DNA of 39,027 bases from Robiginitalea sp. Lineage in GTDB: Bacteria; Bacteroidota; Bacteroidia; Flavobacteriales; Flavobacteriaceae. The notes under the pieces are model-generated. The model saw nothing but the letters and a program-made list of their open reading frames with translations. It was not told the DNA's origin and ran no database searches. Position 1 is the stretch's first letter, and each line of letters starts with the position of its first letter. A program made the position numbers and the translations under genes. Shown here piece after piece: positions 15,862 to 24,519 of the stretch. The DNA lies in assembly GCA_024638915.1 (NCBI GenBank), contig JAHEJJ010000030.1:1-39027 (forward strand), read 5' to 3'.

Positions 15862-16620
15862 TCAATATGAAATATTGGCTACGATGTTCTGAACCGTTGG
15901 GGTATCGTTACCGCCTCTGGGTTCTATTGTGATATAACCCACCGCGTTTTCCGCGTACGGCAGAGCCCTGAGTTTATCCTTATCACCGACCTTACGTATA
16001 ACACCAAGATTGACCATTTCTCCATTGACCTCAGCCCACATCTGATAATCGTAATCTTCCGGCAAATTGGGTAGTTTCTGTACATTGATATAGGCCAGTT
16101 TTTTTACCGGATTGATGTAGGCTACCGCTTTCAATTCCCGAGCTTTCTTGTTTCCATTGACCATGTATTTCTTGGTCTGAGGGTTATTCAGCACGATGAA
16201 TTGGTTCCTCACATCTTCCAGTTGCTCCTTCATATCCTCTTTCAGATCTTTGATCTGATTACTAACGATGGTATTTTCCATCTGGAGGTTTTGGCTCTGG
16301 TTCCAGAAGAAATAGGAAGATCCGGCGAAAAGCAATGCCGTTATACTCGCCGCAATAGCATACCTTCGGAACCTTCTCCTGCCGGTGTTTTGCGCCCTGA
16401 TTTTTGCCAGGATATTGGCGCGGAGTCCTTCCGGAGCCTTTACAGCATGCATTTTAGCAAAAGTCTCTAGATTATCCTGAAGTTCATTATATATCTCCCG
16501 GACCTCCGGATACATTGCGATGTAACGTTCTACCTGTAACGCCTCCTCCGCACTGGTGGTGCCCAACAGATACTTTTCCAATAAATCACTATCCAGAAAT
16601 ATGCGAATCTTTTCTCTCAT
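15862..16620 (-). CDS. RskA-type anti-sigma factor
   Basis: Membrane-anchored regulator that holds its cognate ECF sigma factor inactive until signalled. The cytosolic N-terminal part (about 1-85) has the zinc-finger-like helical region, including LEKYLLGTTSAEEALQVERY, but lacks the Cys ligands of classical ZAS domains. One membrane helix covers about 87-106 (YAIAASITALLFAGSSYFFW). The periplasmic part carries the RskA C-terminal domain, with AVAYINPVKKLAYINVQKL and YDYQMWAEVNGEMVNLGVI. The start codon overlaps the end of the sigma gene by 4 bases (ATGA), so the two are translationally coupled and form one regulatory unit. Confidence 0.93.
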   Translation of the reverse strand: MREKIRIFLDSDLLEKYLLGTTSAEEALQVERYIAMYPEVREIYNELQDNLETFAKMHAVKAPEGLRANILAKIRAQNTGRRRFRRYAIAASITALLFAGSSYFFWNQSQNLQMENTIVSNQIKDLKEDMKEQLEDVRNQFIVLNNPQTKKYMVNGNKKARELKAVAYINPVKKLAYINVQKLPNLPEDYDYQMWAEVNGEMVNLGVIRKVGDKDKLRALPYAENAVGYITIEPRGGNDTPTVQNIVANISY

Positions 16621-17186
16621 GTCATTATACTTAATACCGGCAAGAGCAACATAGACGGAACTTCATAGATCTTTTTAAGTTCCCTAAGCCCGATTTTTAA
16701 TCTTGATTTGATCGTCCCAAGTGGAATATCCAGTTCGTCGCTGGCTTCCTGTTGCGTCATGCCCTGAAAAAAGAGGGCGTCTAACACAACGTGGTATTTC
16801 AATTCGATCTTTTCGAGATTCTCCTTCACATCCATGAATTCGGGCCGGATGCTGTCTATACCTAAGTTATATACGTCTGAAACATCCATTTGGATTTCTT
16901 TATCGGACTTGGTGCTGAGACTCCGCAGCTTGTCTATTGCCGAATTTCGGGTAATTCTGAATAGCCAGGTAAAAAGTTTTGCCTTGGTAGCGTCGTATGA
17001 GTCGGATTTTTTCCAGATTTTAACAAAGCTCTCCTGTAATACGTCTTGCGCAAGCTCCTCATCTCGAACCACTTTTAAGGCTACACCATAAAGGGTATCT
17101 CCGTAATGTTCATACAGGAGAGAAATAGCTTTTTCATTGCGTTCCTGTAAAAGTTCGATAATATGTTTTTCAAGTAACGTGCTCAT
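16617..17186 (-). CDS. ECF-type RNA polymerase sigma factor, RskA partner
   Basis: ECF sigma factor of 189 residues. Region 2 includes ISLLYEHYGDTLYGVALKVV, DEELAQDVLQESFVKIW and FTWLFRITRNSAIDKLR. Region 4 includes HVVLDALFFQGMTQQEASDE and IPLGTIKSRLKIGLREL, typical of the SigK/RpoE-like group paired with RskA. The codon before it is a TTG directly adjacent to the ATG at 17186; the ATG is preferred. The anti-sigma gene overlaps its last 4 bases. Upstream lie two inverted repeats. The true promoter may be autoregulated, since only a one-mismatch -7 box (17238-17245) is visible. Confidence 0.93.
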   Translation of the reverse strand: MSTLLEKHIIELLQERNEKAISLLYEHYGDTLYGVALKVVRDEELAQDVLQESFVKIWKKSDSYDATKAKLFTWLFRITRNSAIDKLRSLSTKSDKEIQMDVSDVYNLGIDSIRPEFMDVKENLEKIELKYHVVLDALFFQGMTQQEASDELDIPLGTIKSRLKIGLRELKKIYEVPSMLLLPVLSIMT

Positions 17187-17313
17187 CAACGGAGGTGAGA
17201 GATTCTAAAAATGTTTCCCCGAGGCATCCAAGACTGTCTAAAATACCGTATATAGGTAAACGCTAAATTATAAAATTGATTGTTATTTAAGCGTTATCTC
17301 AATTTTAATTACA

Positions 17314-17342
17314 TAAATGTACGATTGGTTATTGTACATTTA
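17314..17342. repeat. Inverted repeat upstream of the sigma operon
   Basis: A 9-bp perfect inverted repeat, TAAATGTAC (17314-17322) and GTACATTTA (17334-17342), with an 11-base spacer, about 130 bases upstream of the sigma start codon. It could be an operator or an RNA hairpin. Nearer the gene, AACGCT and AGCGTT form a looser second repeat at about 17262-17294. Confidence 0.55.
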
Positions 17343-17366
17343 GTTTTTGGTTAGTTTGGTTTGGTA

Positions 17367-17398
17367 TAGCCCCTGTAAACACTTTTTTGCAGGGGTTA
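17367..17398 (+). terminator. Terminator-like hairpin facing the + strand
   Basis: CCCCTG (17370-17375) pairs with CAGGGG (17390-17395), extended by three outer pairs, one of them G-T, to 17367-17398, and is followed on the + strand by a TTATTTTATTTA stretch. No + strand gene ends here, and the minus strand has no T tract. It may close a short + strand transcript that starts near 17300. Confidence 0.45.
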
Positions 17399-17452
17399 TT
17401 TTATTTATCGATGGGTAAGCTAGACCCAATGCGATATCACCCAAGATTAAAA

Positions 17453-17469
17453 TGGGCCTGATCAGCCCA
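17453..17469 (-). terminator. Possible terminator of murB
   Basis: TGGGC and GCCCA form a 5-bp stem around CTGATCA, 13 bases after the murB stop. On the minus strand it is followed by TTTTAATCTT. Short stem, so moderate support only. Confidence 0.4.
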
Positions 17470-17482
17470 AAAACAAGGTTTT

Positions 17483-18499
17483 TTATTCTATAATGTTTAC
17501 CTCAGGAATCAATTCAATGCCAAATTTTTGGGAGACATCGTTTTGAATGGACAGAGCCAACCGATGTATTTCAGAACCGGTGGCCTTCCCAAAATTTACA
17601 AGCACTAGTGCCTGCTCCTTATGTACACCGGCATCACCTATACGTTTTCCTTTGTAACCGGTTTGTTCGATCAGCCATCCGGCAGGGACCTTTACCGTAT
17701 TATCACGCAGCCTGTAGTGCGGTGCATCCGGATGGTTTTCGGTGAACGCGCTGAATTGCCGTTCATTCAGAACCGGGTTTTTAAAGAAACTTCCACTGTT
17801 TCCCAGAAGATCTGGATCGGGTAATTTTCTTTGCCTAATCGCGATGACCGCTTCAGAAACCTCCCTTATTGTCGGCGTTGCGATATTATGTGATCTAAGT
17901 TGATCTTCAATGGCTCCGTATGAGGTATTCAGCACATGGTCTTTCTTTCGAAGAATCAGTGTAACCGACGTGATGATAAACTTGCCTTTACCCTCATTTT
18001 TGAAATAAGAATCCCTGTATCCAAAGTGGCAATCTTGTTTGTGAAATTGGACAAGGCGCTGCGACTCGATCTCCATCGCCTCGCAGCTTTCAAATACATC
18101 TTTGATCTCCACACCATAGGCTCCGATATTCTGGATCGGGGCGGTACCGGTATTTCCAGGTATAAGTGACAGGTTTTCGATCCCACCATAATTGTGGTCC
18201 AGGGACCATAATACCAGCTCGTGCCAGTTTTCGCCAGCCATTATTTTTAAAGCGATGCGGTTGTCATCTTCCCAAAGGACCCTCTTACCCTTTATGTTGA
18301 GATAGAGGATCAGTCTTTCGAGATCTCCGGTTAACAGCATATTACTACCACCGCTCAAGACGAGGATGTGAGGGTAATTTTTTAGTTGTAAAGACTGCCT
18401 GAGTTGATCTACACTCGTTATTTCGATGAAGTGACTCGCATTTACATCGATCCCGAAAGTATTGTAGGGTTTTAAAGATATATTTTCTTGTACGATCAA
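17483..18499 (-). CDS. murB: UDP-N-acetylenolpyruvoylglucosamine reductase
   Basis: Flavoenzyme that reduces UDP-GlcNAc-enolpyruvate to UDP-MurNAc with NADPH, the second committed step of peptidoglycan synthesis in the cytosol. The FAD-binding part has LVLSGGSNMLLT and LSLIPGNTGTAPIQNIGAYG. The catalytic residues by analogy to the E. coli type I enzyme are Arg162 (YRDSYFK), Ser237 (GNSGSFFKNP) and Glu333 near the C-terminus. The length of 338 residues matches the type I family, which has the extra loop. Its start overlaps the stop of the aminotransferase gene by 4 bases (ATGA), so it is the second gene of a two-gene operon. Confidence 0.96.
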   Translation of the reverse strand: MIVQENISLKPYNTFGIDVNASHFIEITSVDQLRQSLQLKNYPHILVLSGGSNMLLTGDLERLILYLNIKGKRVLWEDDNRIALKIMAGENWHELVLWSLDHNYGGIENLSLIPGNTGTAPIQNIGAYGVEIKDVFESCEAMEIESQRLVQFHKQDCHFGYRDSYFKNEGKGKFIITSVTLILRKKDHVLNTSYGAIEDQLRSHNIATPTIREVSEAVIAIRQRKLPDPDLLGNSGSFFKNPVLNERQFSAFTENHPDAPHYRLRDNTVKVPAGWLIEQTGYKGKRIGDAGVHKEQALVLVNFGKATGSEIHRLALSIQNDVSQKFGIELIPEVNIIE

Positions 18500-19689
18500 A
18501 GTCGTGCGTATTGGATCAGTGCCTTCTCAAGCAAGGCTACGGCTCGTTTTAATTTGTCCTTTTCAAGGACATAGGCAATCCTGATTTGATTTTTGCCCAG
18601 ACCGGGAGTAGCATAAAAGCCTGCTGCGGGGGCAACCATCACGGTTTGTCCTTTATCTTCAAAGTGTTCCAGCAGCCACTGTGCAAAATGATCGGCATCT
18701 TCAACGGGAAGTTCAGCCATACAATAGAAGGCGCCCTGGGGTTTTGCGACGACTACATCGGGGATCTTTTCCAGCTCCTCGATCAAGATATCCCGGCGTT
18801 CCACATATTCCTCAATAACTGCATCGAAGTATTCCTGTGGCGTATCAAGCGCTGCCTCGCTGGCGATTTGAGCCAGAGTAGGGGGAGATAGCCTAGCCTG
18901 TGCAAATTTAAGTGCGGTTTTGATCACCTCCTTATTCCTGCTGATCATGCACCCGACCCTGGCCCCGCACATGCTATAGCGCTTTGACACTGAATCTACA
19001 ACAATGCCCTGATTCTCCAGTCCATCTTCATTTAATATTGAAAAATGCTCCCTGTTGTCATAGGTGAACTCACGATAGACTTCATCGGCCACCAGGAACA
19101 AATCGTGCTTTCGGACCAGGTTTGCCAGTTTTTCAATTTCTTCCTTGCTATAAAGATAGCCGGTAGGATTCCCCGGATTACAGATCAGGATGGCCCGGGT
19201 TCTCGGACCGATGTGTATCTCAAAATCTTCTATCGGCGGGAGTGCAAAATTCCTTTCGATTCCAGAGACCACCGGAACCACCCTTAGGCCCATGGCGGTG
19301 GCAAAACCGTTATAATTGGCATAAAAGGGTTCGGGGATAATAATTTCATCACCAGGATCAGCTATAGTCCCCATGGTAAAAGAAAGCGCTTCGGAACCCC
19401 CGGTGGTGACAATGATATCCTGTGCCTCCACCTTAATCCCCTGCTTTGCATAATAAGCAGCGAGTTTAGAGCGATAAGTTTCTGAACCCTCTGTCCTGGA
19501 ATAAGCCAAAACTTCAATCTTGTGGTTGCGAACGGCATCGAGCGCAATTTCAGGAGTTTTTATATCGGGTTGACCAATATTGAGGTGAATTACGTCTATA
19601 CCCCTCTTCTTGGCATCTTCGGCAAAAGGGACCAATTTCCTGATAGGAGATTCCGGCATAAGTTGTCCCTTGGTCGAAATGGATGGCAT
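18496..19689 (-). CDS. Class I/II pyridoxal-phosphate aminotransferase
   Basis: PLP-dependent aminotransferase of the AspB/Ialpha subgroup, 397 residues, normal length. The cofactor lysine is Lys236 in DSVSKRYSMCGARVG. The usual companions are NPGNPTG (171-177), ADEVYREF (Asp202, Tyr205) and GGSEAL (98-103) for phosphate binding. Fold type I members of this subgroup act on aspartate, aromatic amino acids or prephenate, and sequence alone does not fix the substrate. It is the first gene of an operon with murB, overlapping it by 4 bases. A one-mismatch -7 box (CATTTTTG on the minus strand, 19707-19714) lies upstream. Confidence 0.92.
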   Translation of the reverse strand: MPSISTKGQLMPESPIRKLVPFAEDAKKRGIDVIHLNIGQPDIKTPEIALDAVRNHKIEVLAYSRTEGSETYRSKLAAYYAKQGIKVEAQDIIVTTGGSEALSFTMGTIADPGDEIIIPEPFYANYNGFATAMGLRVVPVVSGIERNFALPPIEDFEIHIGPRTRAILICNPGNPTGYLYSKEEIEKLANLVRKHDLFLVADEVYREFTYDNREHFSILNEDGLENQGIVVDSVSKRYSMCGARVGCMISRNKEVIKTALKFAQARLSPPTLAQIASEAALDTPQEYFDAVIEEYVERRDILIEELEKIPDVVVAKPQGAFYCMAELPVEDADHFAQWLLEHFEDKGQTVMVAPAAGFYATPGLGKNQIRIAYVLEKDKLKRAVALLEKALIQYARL

Positions 19690-19832
19690 ATTATATATTT
19701 CTTAGGCAAAAATGAGAAATCATAAGCTATGAAACAACTCATAGTCAAAGATATTCCTATCATCTAATCAAATGTTAAAATAGCTATTACTGCCCCTATT
19801 TTTTCGTAACTTTAATAGTCATCAAACTAGAA

Positions 19833-21179
19833 ATGAACGTTTTGCACAAATATCTGGTCTTTGTACTGTTACTCCTTCTATGGCTGCCTTTTAGAGGTGG
19901 GGCACAGGAATATCGTTTACCCGAGGGGGAAAAATCTGATAAGATCAAATTCCAATTGGTCAATAACCTGATCATTATACCCATCGAAGTGAATGGAATC
20001 GAGCTTTCCTTCATACTCGATTCTGGGGTTAGAAAACCCATATTATTCAATTTAGTAGATCGCGATTCCATAACTCTGAACAATGTCTCTGAAATAGCGA
20101 TTCAAGGCCTTGGTAGCGGGGAGCCTATCAAAGCTCTGGTTTCGAAGGGTAATATATTTAAGATAAAAGATATCATTAATGAACAACAGCAACTCTATGT
20201 AGTGCTGGATAAGGAAATGAATTTTTCTCCCAGACTTGGTATACCCATACACGGTATCATCGGTTATGATTTATTTAGGGATTTTGTGGTCGACATCAAT
20301 TATCATGCACAGAGTTTGAAACTTCACGATCCCAGATATTACAAGGCTAAACCCTCTAAAAGAGATCAGAGGCTTCCCTTAAGTATTATAGGGAAAAAAT
20401 CTTATGTAGACGGTTCGGTGATTATGCAAGATGACCGTGAGGTTCCGGTTAAACTATTGGTAGATACCGGAAGTGGAGACGCCTTGTGGCTATTTAGGGA
20501 TTTGGAAAAGGGCCTTGGGGTGCCCGAAAAGAACTTTCATGACTATCTGGGTAAAGGATTGAACGGTCATATTTTTGGGAGAAGAACCAAAATCAAAGGG
20601 ATCAAAATCGGCAGGTTTGCACTTAATGATGTAAAAGCCGCCTTTCCCGATATGGAATCCTATGCCGCTACAGCTAATCTAGGTAACCGAAATGGCAGTG
20701 TAGGAGGGGAGCTATTAAAACGTTTCAATATTGTATTTAACTACAGCGATAATGAAATTATAATACGGAAAAATGGTTATTTCAGCGCGCCATTCCATTA
20801 CAACATGAGCGGGATTGACCTTCAGCATAATGGGGTTAGATATATAGCCCAGAAAATAAAAGAAGCCCGGCCTGCCACTGTAGGAACATCAGCATATGAT
20901 TTTGGCAACGTTCAGCTTATCAAGGAAGATGTTACCCGTTTAAGCCTGGTGCCGGAGATAGTGGTTTCAGGAATACGCGTAGGAAGCCCAGCCGATGAAG
21001 CTGGTTTAAAGGAAGGTGATATCATCCTGGCGATCAACGGAAAGAAGATCCACCGATATAAACTGCAAGAAGTCGTTAAACTGCTCAACGAAAAAGAAGG
21101 AAAACGCATCCAGGTCCTGATAGAGCGCTATAATCGTGACCTTCTGTTCAGTTTTGTACTGGAAAACGTATTAAAATAA
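19833..21179 (+). CDS. Secreted retropepsin-like aspartic protease with PDZ domain
   Basis: Exported protein of 448 residues. A signal peptide (hydrophobic LVFVLLLLLWLPF, cleavage probably after GGA) is followed by two aspartic-protease-like halves, each with a catalytic motif: FILDSGVRKP (Asp63) and LLVDTGSGDALWL (Asp211). Both have the downstream beta segments of the pepsin/retropepsin fold (GIIGYDLFRDFVVDIN; GGELLKRFNIVFNY). A C-terminal PDZ domain (about 365-445) has the carboxylate-binding groove and SPADEAGLKEGDIILAING. Similar clan AA proteins with a PDZ domain occur in Bacteroidota, and their targets are mostly unknown. A strong bidirectional terminator follows. A one-mismatch -7 box TAACTTTA (19807-19814) precedes the ATG. 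Confidence 0.92.
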   Translation: MNVLHKYLVFVLLLLLWLPFRGGAQEYRLPEGEKSDKIKFQLVNNLIIIPIEVNGIELSFILDSGVRKPILFNLVDRDSITLNNVSEIAIQGLGSGEPIKALVSKGNIFKIKDIINEQQQLYVVLDKEMNFSPRLGIPIHGIIGYDLFRDFVVDINYHAQSLKLHDPRYYKAKPSKRDQRLPLSIIGKKSYVDGSVIMQDDREVPVKLLVDTGSGDALWLFRDLEKGLGVPEKNFHDYLGKGLNGHIFGRRTKIKGIKIGRFALNDVKAAFPDMESYAATANLGNRNGSVGGELLKRFNIVFNYSDNEIIIRKNGYFSAPFHYNMSGIDLQHNGVRYIAQKIKEARPATVGTSAYDFGNVQLIKEDVTRLSLVPEIVVSGIRVGSPADEAGLKEGDIILAINGKKIHRYKLQEVVKLLNEKEGKRIQVLIERYNRDLLFSFVLENVLK

Positions 21180-21204
21180 AAACCCCGGCATAACCGGGGT
21201 TTTT
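21178..21204. terminator. Bidirectional terminator
   Basis: An 11-bp perfect stem (AAAAACCCCGG 21178-21188 with CCGGGGTTTTT 21194-21204) with a 5-base loop. It lies between the convergent PDZ protease and DUF1573 genes and has T residues on both strands, so it probably ends both transcripts. Confidence 0.92.
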
Positions 21205-21226
21205 CTATCTAAAGTATATATACTTT

Positions 21227-21613
21227 CTATTTTCCATCTGTTGCCTTAACCTCTCCCTTTATTTTCAATACTTTGGTAGGGGTCGCTGCATTGGATATAA
21301 CCGTCACGGCTTTACGGATAGGGCCAACACGATTGGTGTCGTATTTCACCTGTATCTCACCAGATTCGCCCGGTAAAATCGGATCTTCAGGCTTCTTTGG
21401 AATTGTACAGCCACAACTCGAACTCACCTTGCTGATGATAAGGGGCGCAGTTCCTGTATTTGTAAACTCGAATACTCGCACACCATCGCTTCCTTTCTCG
21501 ATTACACCATAGTCGACCGTTTCCGCCTTGAACTCAATCTGAGCGGTTTCCTGAGCACTAACACTTAGGGCAAGTAGGCCTACAAACACTAATAATATAG
21601 CTTTTTTCATCAT
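21227..21613 (-). CDS. Secreted DUF1573 domain protein
   Basis: Small exported protein of 128 residues. A signal peptide (ILLVFVGLLALSVSAQ) leads into one DUF1573 immunoglobulin-like domain with the hallmark FEFTNTGTAPLIISKVSSS directly before CGC, then GESGEIQVKYDTN and the closing strand TKVLKIKGEV. The two cysteines of SSCGC are kept. DUF1573 proteins are common in Bacteroidota envelopes, with no fixed function. ATGs at 21613 and 21610 are both possible starts. An exact -7 box (21635-21642) lies upstream, and the valS promoter runs in the opposite direction. Confidence 0.92.
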   Translation of the reverse strand: MMKKAILLVFVGLLALSVSAQETAQIEFKAETVDYGVIEKGSDGVRVFEFTNTGTAPLIISKVSSSCGCTIPKKPEDPILPGESGEIQVKYDTNRVGPIRKAVTVISNAATPTKVLKIKGEVKATDGK

Positions 21614-21634
21614 TTTTTAGTTTTGGGTGAATCT

Positions 21635-21642
21635 CAAATGTA
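21635..21642 (-). promoter_or_regulatory. Putative -7 box for the DUF1573 gene
   Basis: The minus strand reads TACATTTG, an exact TAnnTTTG match, 21 bases upstream of the ATG at 21613. Confidence 0.45.
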
Positions 21643-21671
21643 TAGGATTTGCCATCAACATCCAAAATTCT

Positions 21672-21701
21672 TTTGTTATCTACTAACGTTACTTATTTTT
21701 G
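21672..21701 (+). promoter_or_regulatory. Putative valS promoter
   Basis: This is the best promoter match in the window: TTTG (21672-21675), an 18-base spacer, then TATTTTTG (21694-21701), fitting TTG-N19-TAnnTTTG closely. It lies inside the extra 63 codons of open frame upstream of valS and predicts a leader of about 105 bases, so valS begins at 21812. Confidence 0.6.
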
Positions 21702-21811
21702 TTTCGTATTTAAAAATTTGCAAAATAATAGTGATTATCGCCGCTTTAACAGTTACTGCGATGATCATTTTTTTAATTTCGCTTAGTTCTAAGCAAAAAC
21801 TATACCATAAA

Positions 21812-24442
21812 ATGTCCATTCCATCCAAATACGAAGCGCAAAAGGTTGAAAATCAATGGTATAAATATTGGATGGACAACGAATATTTTTATTCTACACC
21901 CGATGCCCGAGAGTCTTATACGATCGTAATTCCACCTCCAAATGTAACCGGGGTGCTCCATATGGGGCATATGTTGAATAATACGCTACAGGATGTCTTG
22001 ATCAGAAAGGCCCGTTTGATGGGTAAGAATGCCTGTTGGGTTCCCGGTACCGATCATGCCTCTATCGCTACTGAGGCCAAGGTTGTGGCCCGGCTTAAGG
22101 AACGTGGGATCGCCAAAAGCGACATCAGTAGAGATGAATTCCTTGATTATGCCTGGGAATGGAAGAATGAATATGGTGGTGTTATTTTGGAACAACTCAA
22201 AAAGTTGGGATGCTCATGCGATTGGAAACGTACAAAGTTCACCATGGACGAGGATATGTCGGCCTCTGTGATCAGGGTATTTGTCGAATTGTACAATAAG
22301 GGCTTGATCTATCGTGGTTACAGAATGGTTAATTGGGATCCGGAAGCCAGGACAACCCTTTCCGATGAAGAAGTCATCTATGAAGAACAACAAGGGTTGC
22401 TCTACTACATCGCCTATCCCATCGACGGAACCGATGAACGTCTCGTGGTGGCCACAACCCGGCCTGAGACCATCTTGGGAGATACTGCCATATGCATACA
22501 TCCTCAGGATGAGCGTTATGCACACCTCAAAGGAAAGAAAGCCATAGTGCCGATCAGTAACCGCAGCATTCCTATAATTGAAGATGAATATGTAGACCTC
22601 GAATTTGGTACAGGTTGTTTAAAGGTCACTCCAGCCCATGATGAGAACGATAAGGCGCTGGGCGAAAAGCACAACCTTGAAACCATAGATATTTTTAATG
22701 CAGACGCCACCTTAAACGCCCATGGCCTTCATTATGAAGGAAAAGATCGTTTTGTAGTACGCGATGAGATCAGTAAGGAACTGAAAGGACTCGGGCTTCT
22801 CGAAAAAACCGAACCTTATACCAATAAAGTAGGTACATCGGAAAGGACTAAGGCAGTGATAGAACCGCGATTGTCTGAACAGTGGTTCCTCAAAATGGAC
22901 ACCCTTGCGCAACCTGCGATCGATGCGGTACTCCATACGGGCGAGGTGAAATTCTTTCCCAAAAAATTTGAGAAGACCTATCGGCATTGGATGGAAAATA
23001 TCCGGGATTGGAATATTTCACGCCAATTGTGGTGGGGACAACGGATCCCGGCTTACTATTACGGAAAAGGAAGCCAGGATTATGTGGTGGCAGAGGATGC
23101 CGATCAGGCCCTCAATCTCGCGAGAAAGAAGTCTGAAAATGACAAGCTAACAGCAAAAAATCTTCGGCAGGATAAGGATGTACTGGACACCTGGTTTTCG
23201 TCATGGCTTTGGCCCATAAGTGTTTTCGATGGGATAATGGAGCCCGAAAATGAAGATATTAAATACTATTATCCAACCAGCGACCTGGTCACTGCGCCGG
23301 ATATTCTATTTTTCTGGGTGGCCAGAATGATTATGGCCGGATATGAATTCAAAGGTCAGAGACCGTTTGAAAACATCTACCTGACGGGTATTGTGCGGGA
23401 CAAACAACGCAGGAAAATGTCCAAATCCCTGGGTAATTCCCCGGATGCCCTTGAATTGATCGAACATTACGGAGCCGACAGTGTTCGGGTAGGTTTGATG
23501 CTTAGCTCGGCCGCAGGGAACGATCTGCTCTTTGATGAAGCGCTATGCCAGCAAGGCAAGAATTTTGCCAATAAGGTTTGGAATGCTTTCCGGCTTGTTC
23601 AGGGTTGGGAAGTTGAGGATATACCCCAGGCCGAATCGGCATGCTTGGGCCTTGAATGGTACCGGGCAAAATTAGCCAAAACCTTAAGCGACATAAACGA
23701 CCATTTTGATAAGTACCGCTTATCCGATGCGTTGATGTCTGTATACAAGCTGGTTTGGGACGATTTTTGTTCGTGGCTGCTGGAAATTGTTAAGCCGGCC
23801 TATCAGCAACCTATCGATAAGACCACATACAAGGCGATTATAGAATTGTTCGAGGCTAACCTTTGTATTCTGCATCCATTTATGCCCTTCCTCACCGAAG
23901 AAATCTGGCAGAGGATTCGTAAACGAAATAAGGATGAAGCACTGATCGTTTCTTCCTGGCCCACCTTATCTCTGAACAATCAGGAATTAATTCCAGAATT
24001 CGAGTTTGCCACGACTGTGATCTCGGCGGTAAGGAATATCCGTAAAAAGAAAAATCTGGCTAATAAGGAAGCATTGGACCTTTTGTTTATCGACAAGGAA
24101 AAACTAGACCAACGCTGGGATGTGGTAATCAAAAAGCTGGCGTACCTTAAAAGTATTGGATCCGTAGCTGCGGCAGTCGAAGGAGCAGTGACTTTTAGAG
24201 TTAAGAGCAATGAATATTACATAGCTCTGGAAGGTAAGCTCGATACGGAAGCGGAAATCGAAAAGATCAAAGAGGAGTTGGAGTATACCCAGGGCTTTTT
24301 AAAAGCTGTTGAAAAAAAACTTGCCAATGAACGCTTTGTAAACAATGCTCCGGAAAAAGTTGTCGCAATGGAAAAAAAGAAAGCCTCAGATGCCCTGGCG
24401 AAGATTGAAACGCTCGAAAAAAGCCTTGAAAGCCTCAAATGA
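21812..24442 (+). CDS. valS: Valine--tRNA ligase
   Basis: Class I aminoacyl-tRNA synthetase that charges tRNA-Val, 876 residues. The HIGH-type motif is HMGH (residues 50-53, in PPPNVTGVLHMGHMLNNT), the editing domain has TTRPETILGDTA, and the KMSKS loop is KMSKSLGNSPDA near residues 535-546. The C-terminal coiled coil of ValS, which contacts the tRNA, is present in the last 65 residues. An open frame extends 63 codons upstream, but it carries a hydrophobic, unrelated stretch and a promoter. ATG at 21812 (MSIPSKYEAQKVE) gives the family N-terminus. The LRR lipoprotein gene follows after 77 bases with its own -7 box. Confidence 0.97.
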   Translation: MSIPSKYEAQKVENQWYKYWMDNEYFYSTPDARESYTIVIPPPNVTGVLHMGHMLNNTLQDVLIRKARLMGKNACWVPGTDHASIATEAKVVARLKERGIAKSDISRDEFLDYAWEWKNEYGGVILEQLKKLGCSCDWKRTKFTMDEDMSASVIRVFVELYNKGLIYRGYRMVNWDPEARTTLSDEEVIYEEQQGLLYYIAYPIDGTDERLVVATTRPETILGDTAICIHPQDERYAHLKGKKAIVPISNRSIPIIEDEYVDLEFGTGCLKVTPAHDENDKALGEKHNLETIDIFNADATLNAHGLHYEGKDRFVVRDEISKELKGLGLLEKTEPYTNKVGTSERTKAVIEPRLSEQWFLKMDTLAQPAIDAVLHTGEVKFFPKKFEKTYRHWMENIRDWNISRQLWWGQRIPAYYYGKGSQDYVVAEDADQALNLARKKSENDKLTAKNLRQDKDVLDTWFSSWLWPISVFDGIMEPENEDIKYYYPTSDLVTAPDILFFWVARMIMAGYEFKGQRPFENIYLTGIVRDKQRRKMSKSLGNSPDALELIEHYGADSVRVGLMLSSAAGNDLLFDEALCQQGKNFANKVWNAFRLVQGWEVEDIPQAESACLGLEWYRAKLAKTLSDINDHFDKYRLSDALMSVYKLVWDDFCSWLLEIVKPAYQQPIDKTTYKAIIELFEANLCILHPFMPFLTEEIWQRIRKRNKDEALIVSSWPTLSLNNQELIPEFEFATTVISAVRNIRKKKNLANKEALDLLFIDKEKLDQRWDVVIKKLAYLKSIGSVAAAVEGAVTFRVKSNEYYIALEGKLDTEAEIEKIKEELEYTQGFLKAVEKKLANERFVNNAPEKVVAMEKKKASDALAKIETLEKSLESLK

Positions 24443-24453
24443 CAAAAAATACA

Positions 24454-24461
24454 TATCTTTG
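24454..24461 (+). promoter_or_regulatory. Putative -7 box for the LRR lipoprotein gene
   Basis: TATCTTTG matches TAnnTTTG and lies 58 bases upstream of the ATG. A TTG at 24426-24428 is 25 bases away, longer than the usual spacer. Confidence 0.4.
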
Positions 24462-24519
24462 CTGCGCTTCGGGCTAGCATTAGCAATCACACCAAAGTTT
24501 ATAAATTAAAATTTGTCAT

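Noticed and set aside
21623-21811. 63-codon N-terminal extension of the valS frame
   Set aside because: It is hydrophobic, unlike any ValS N-terminus, and contains the best promoter match of the window. ATG at 21812 gives the family start.
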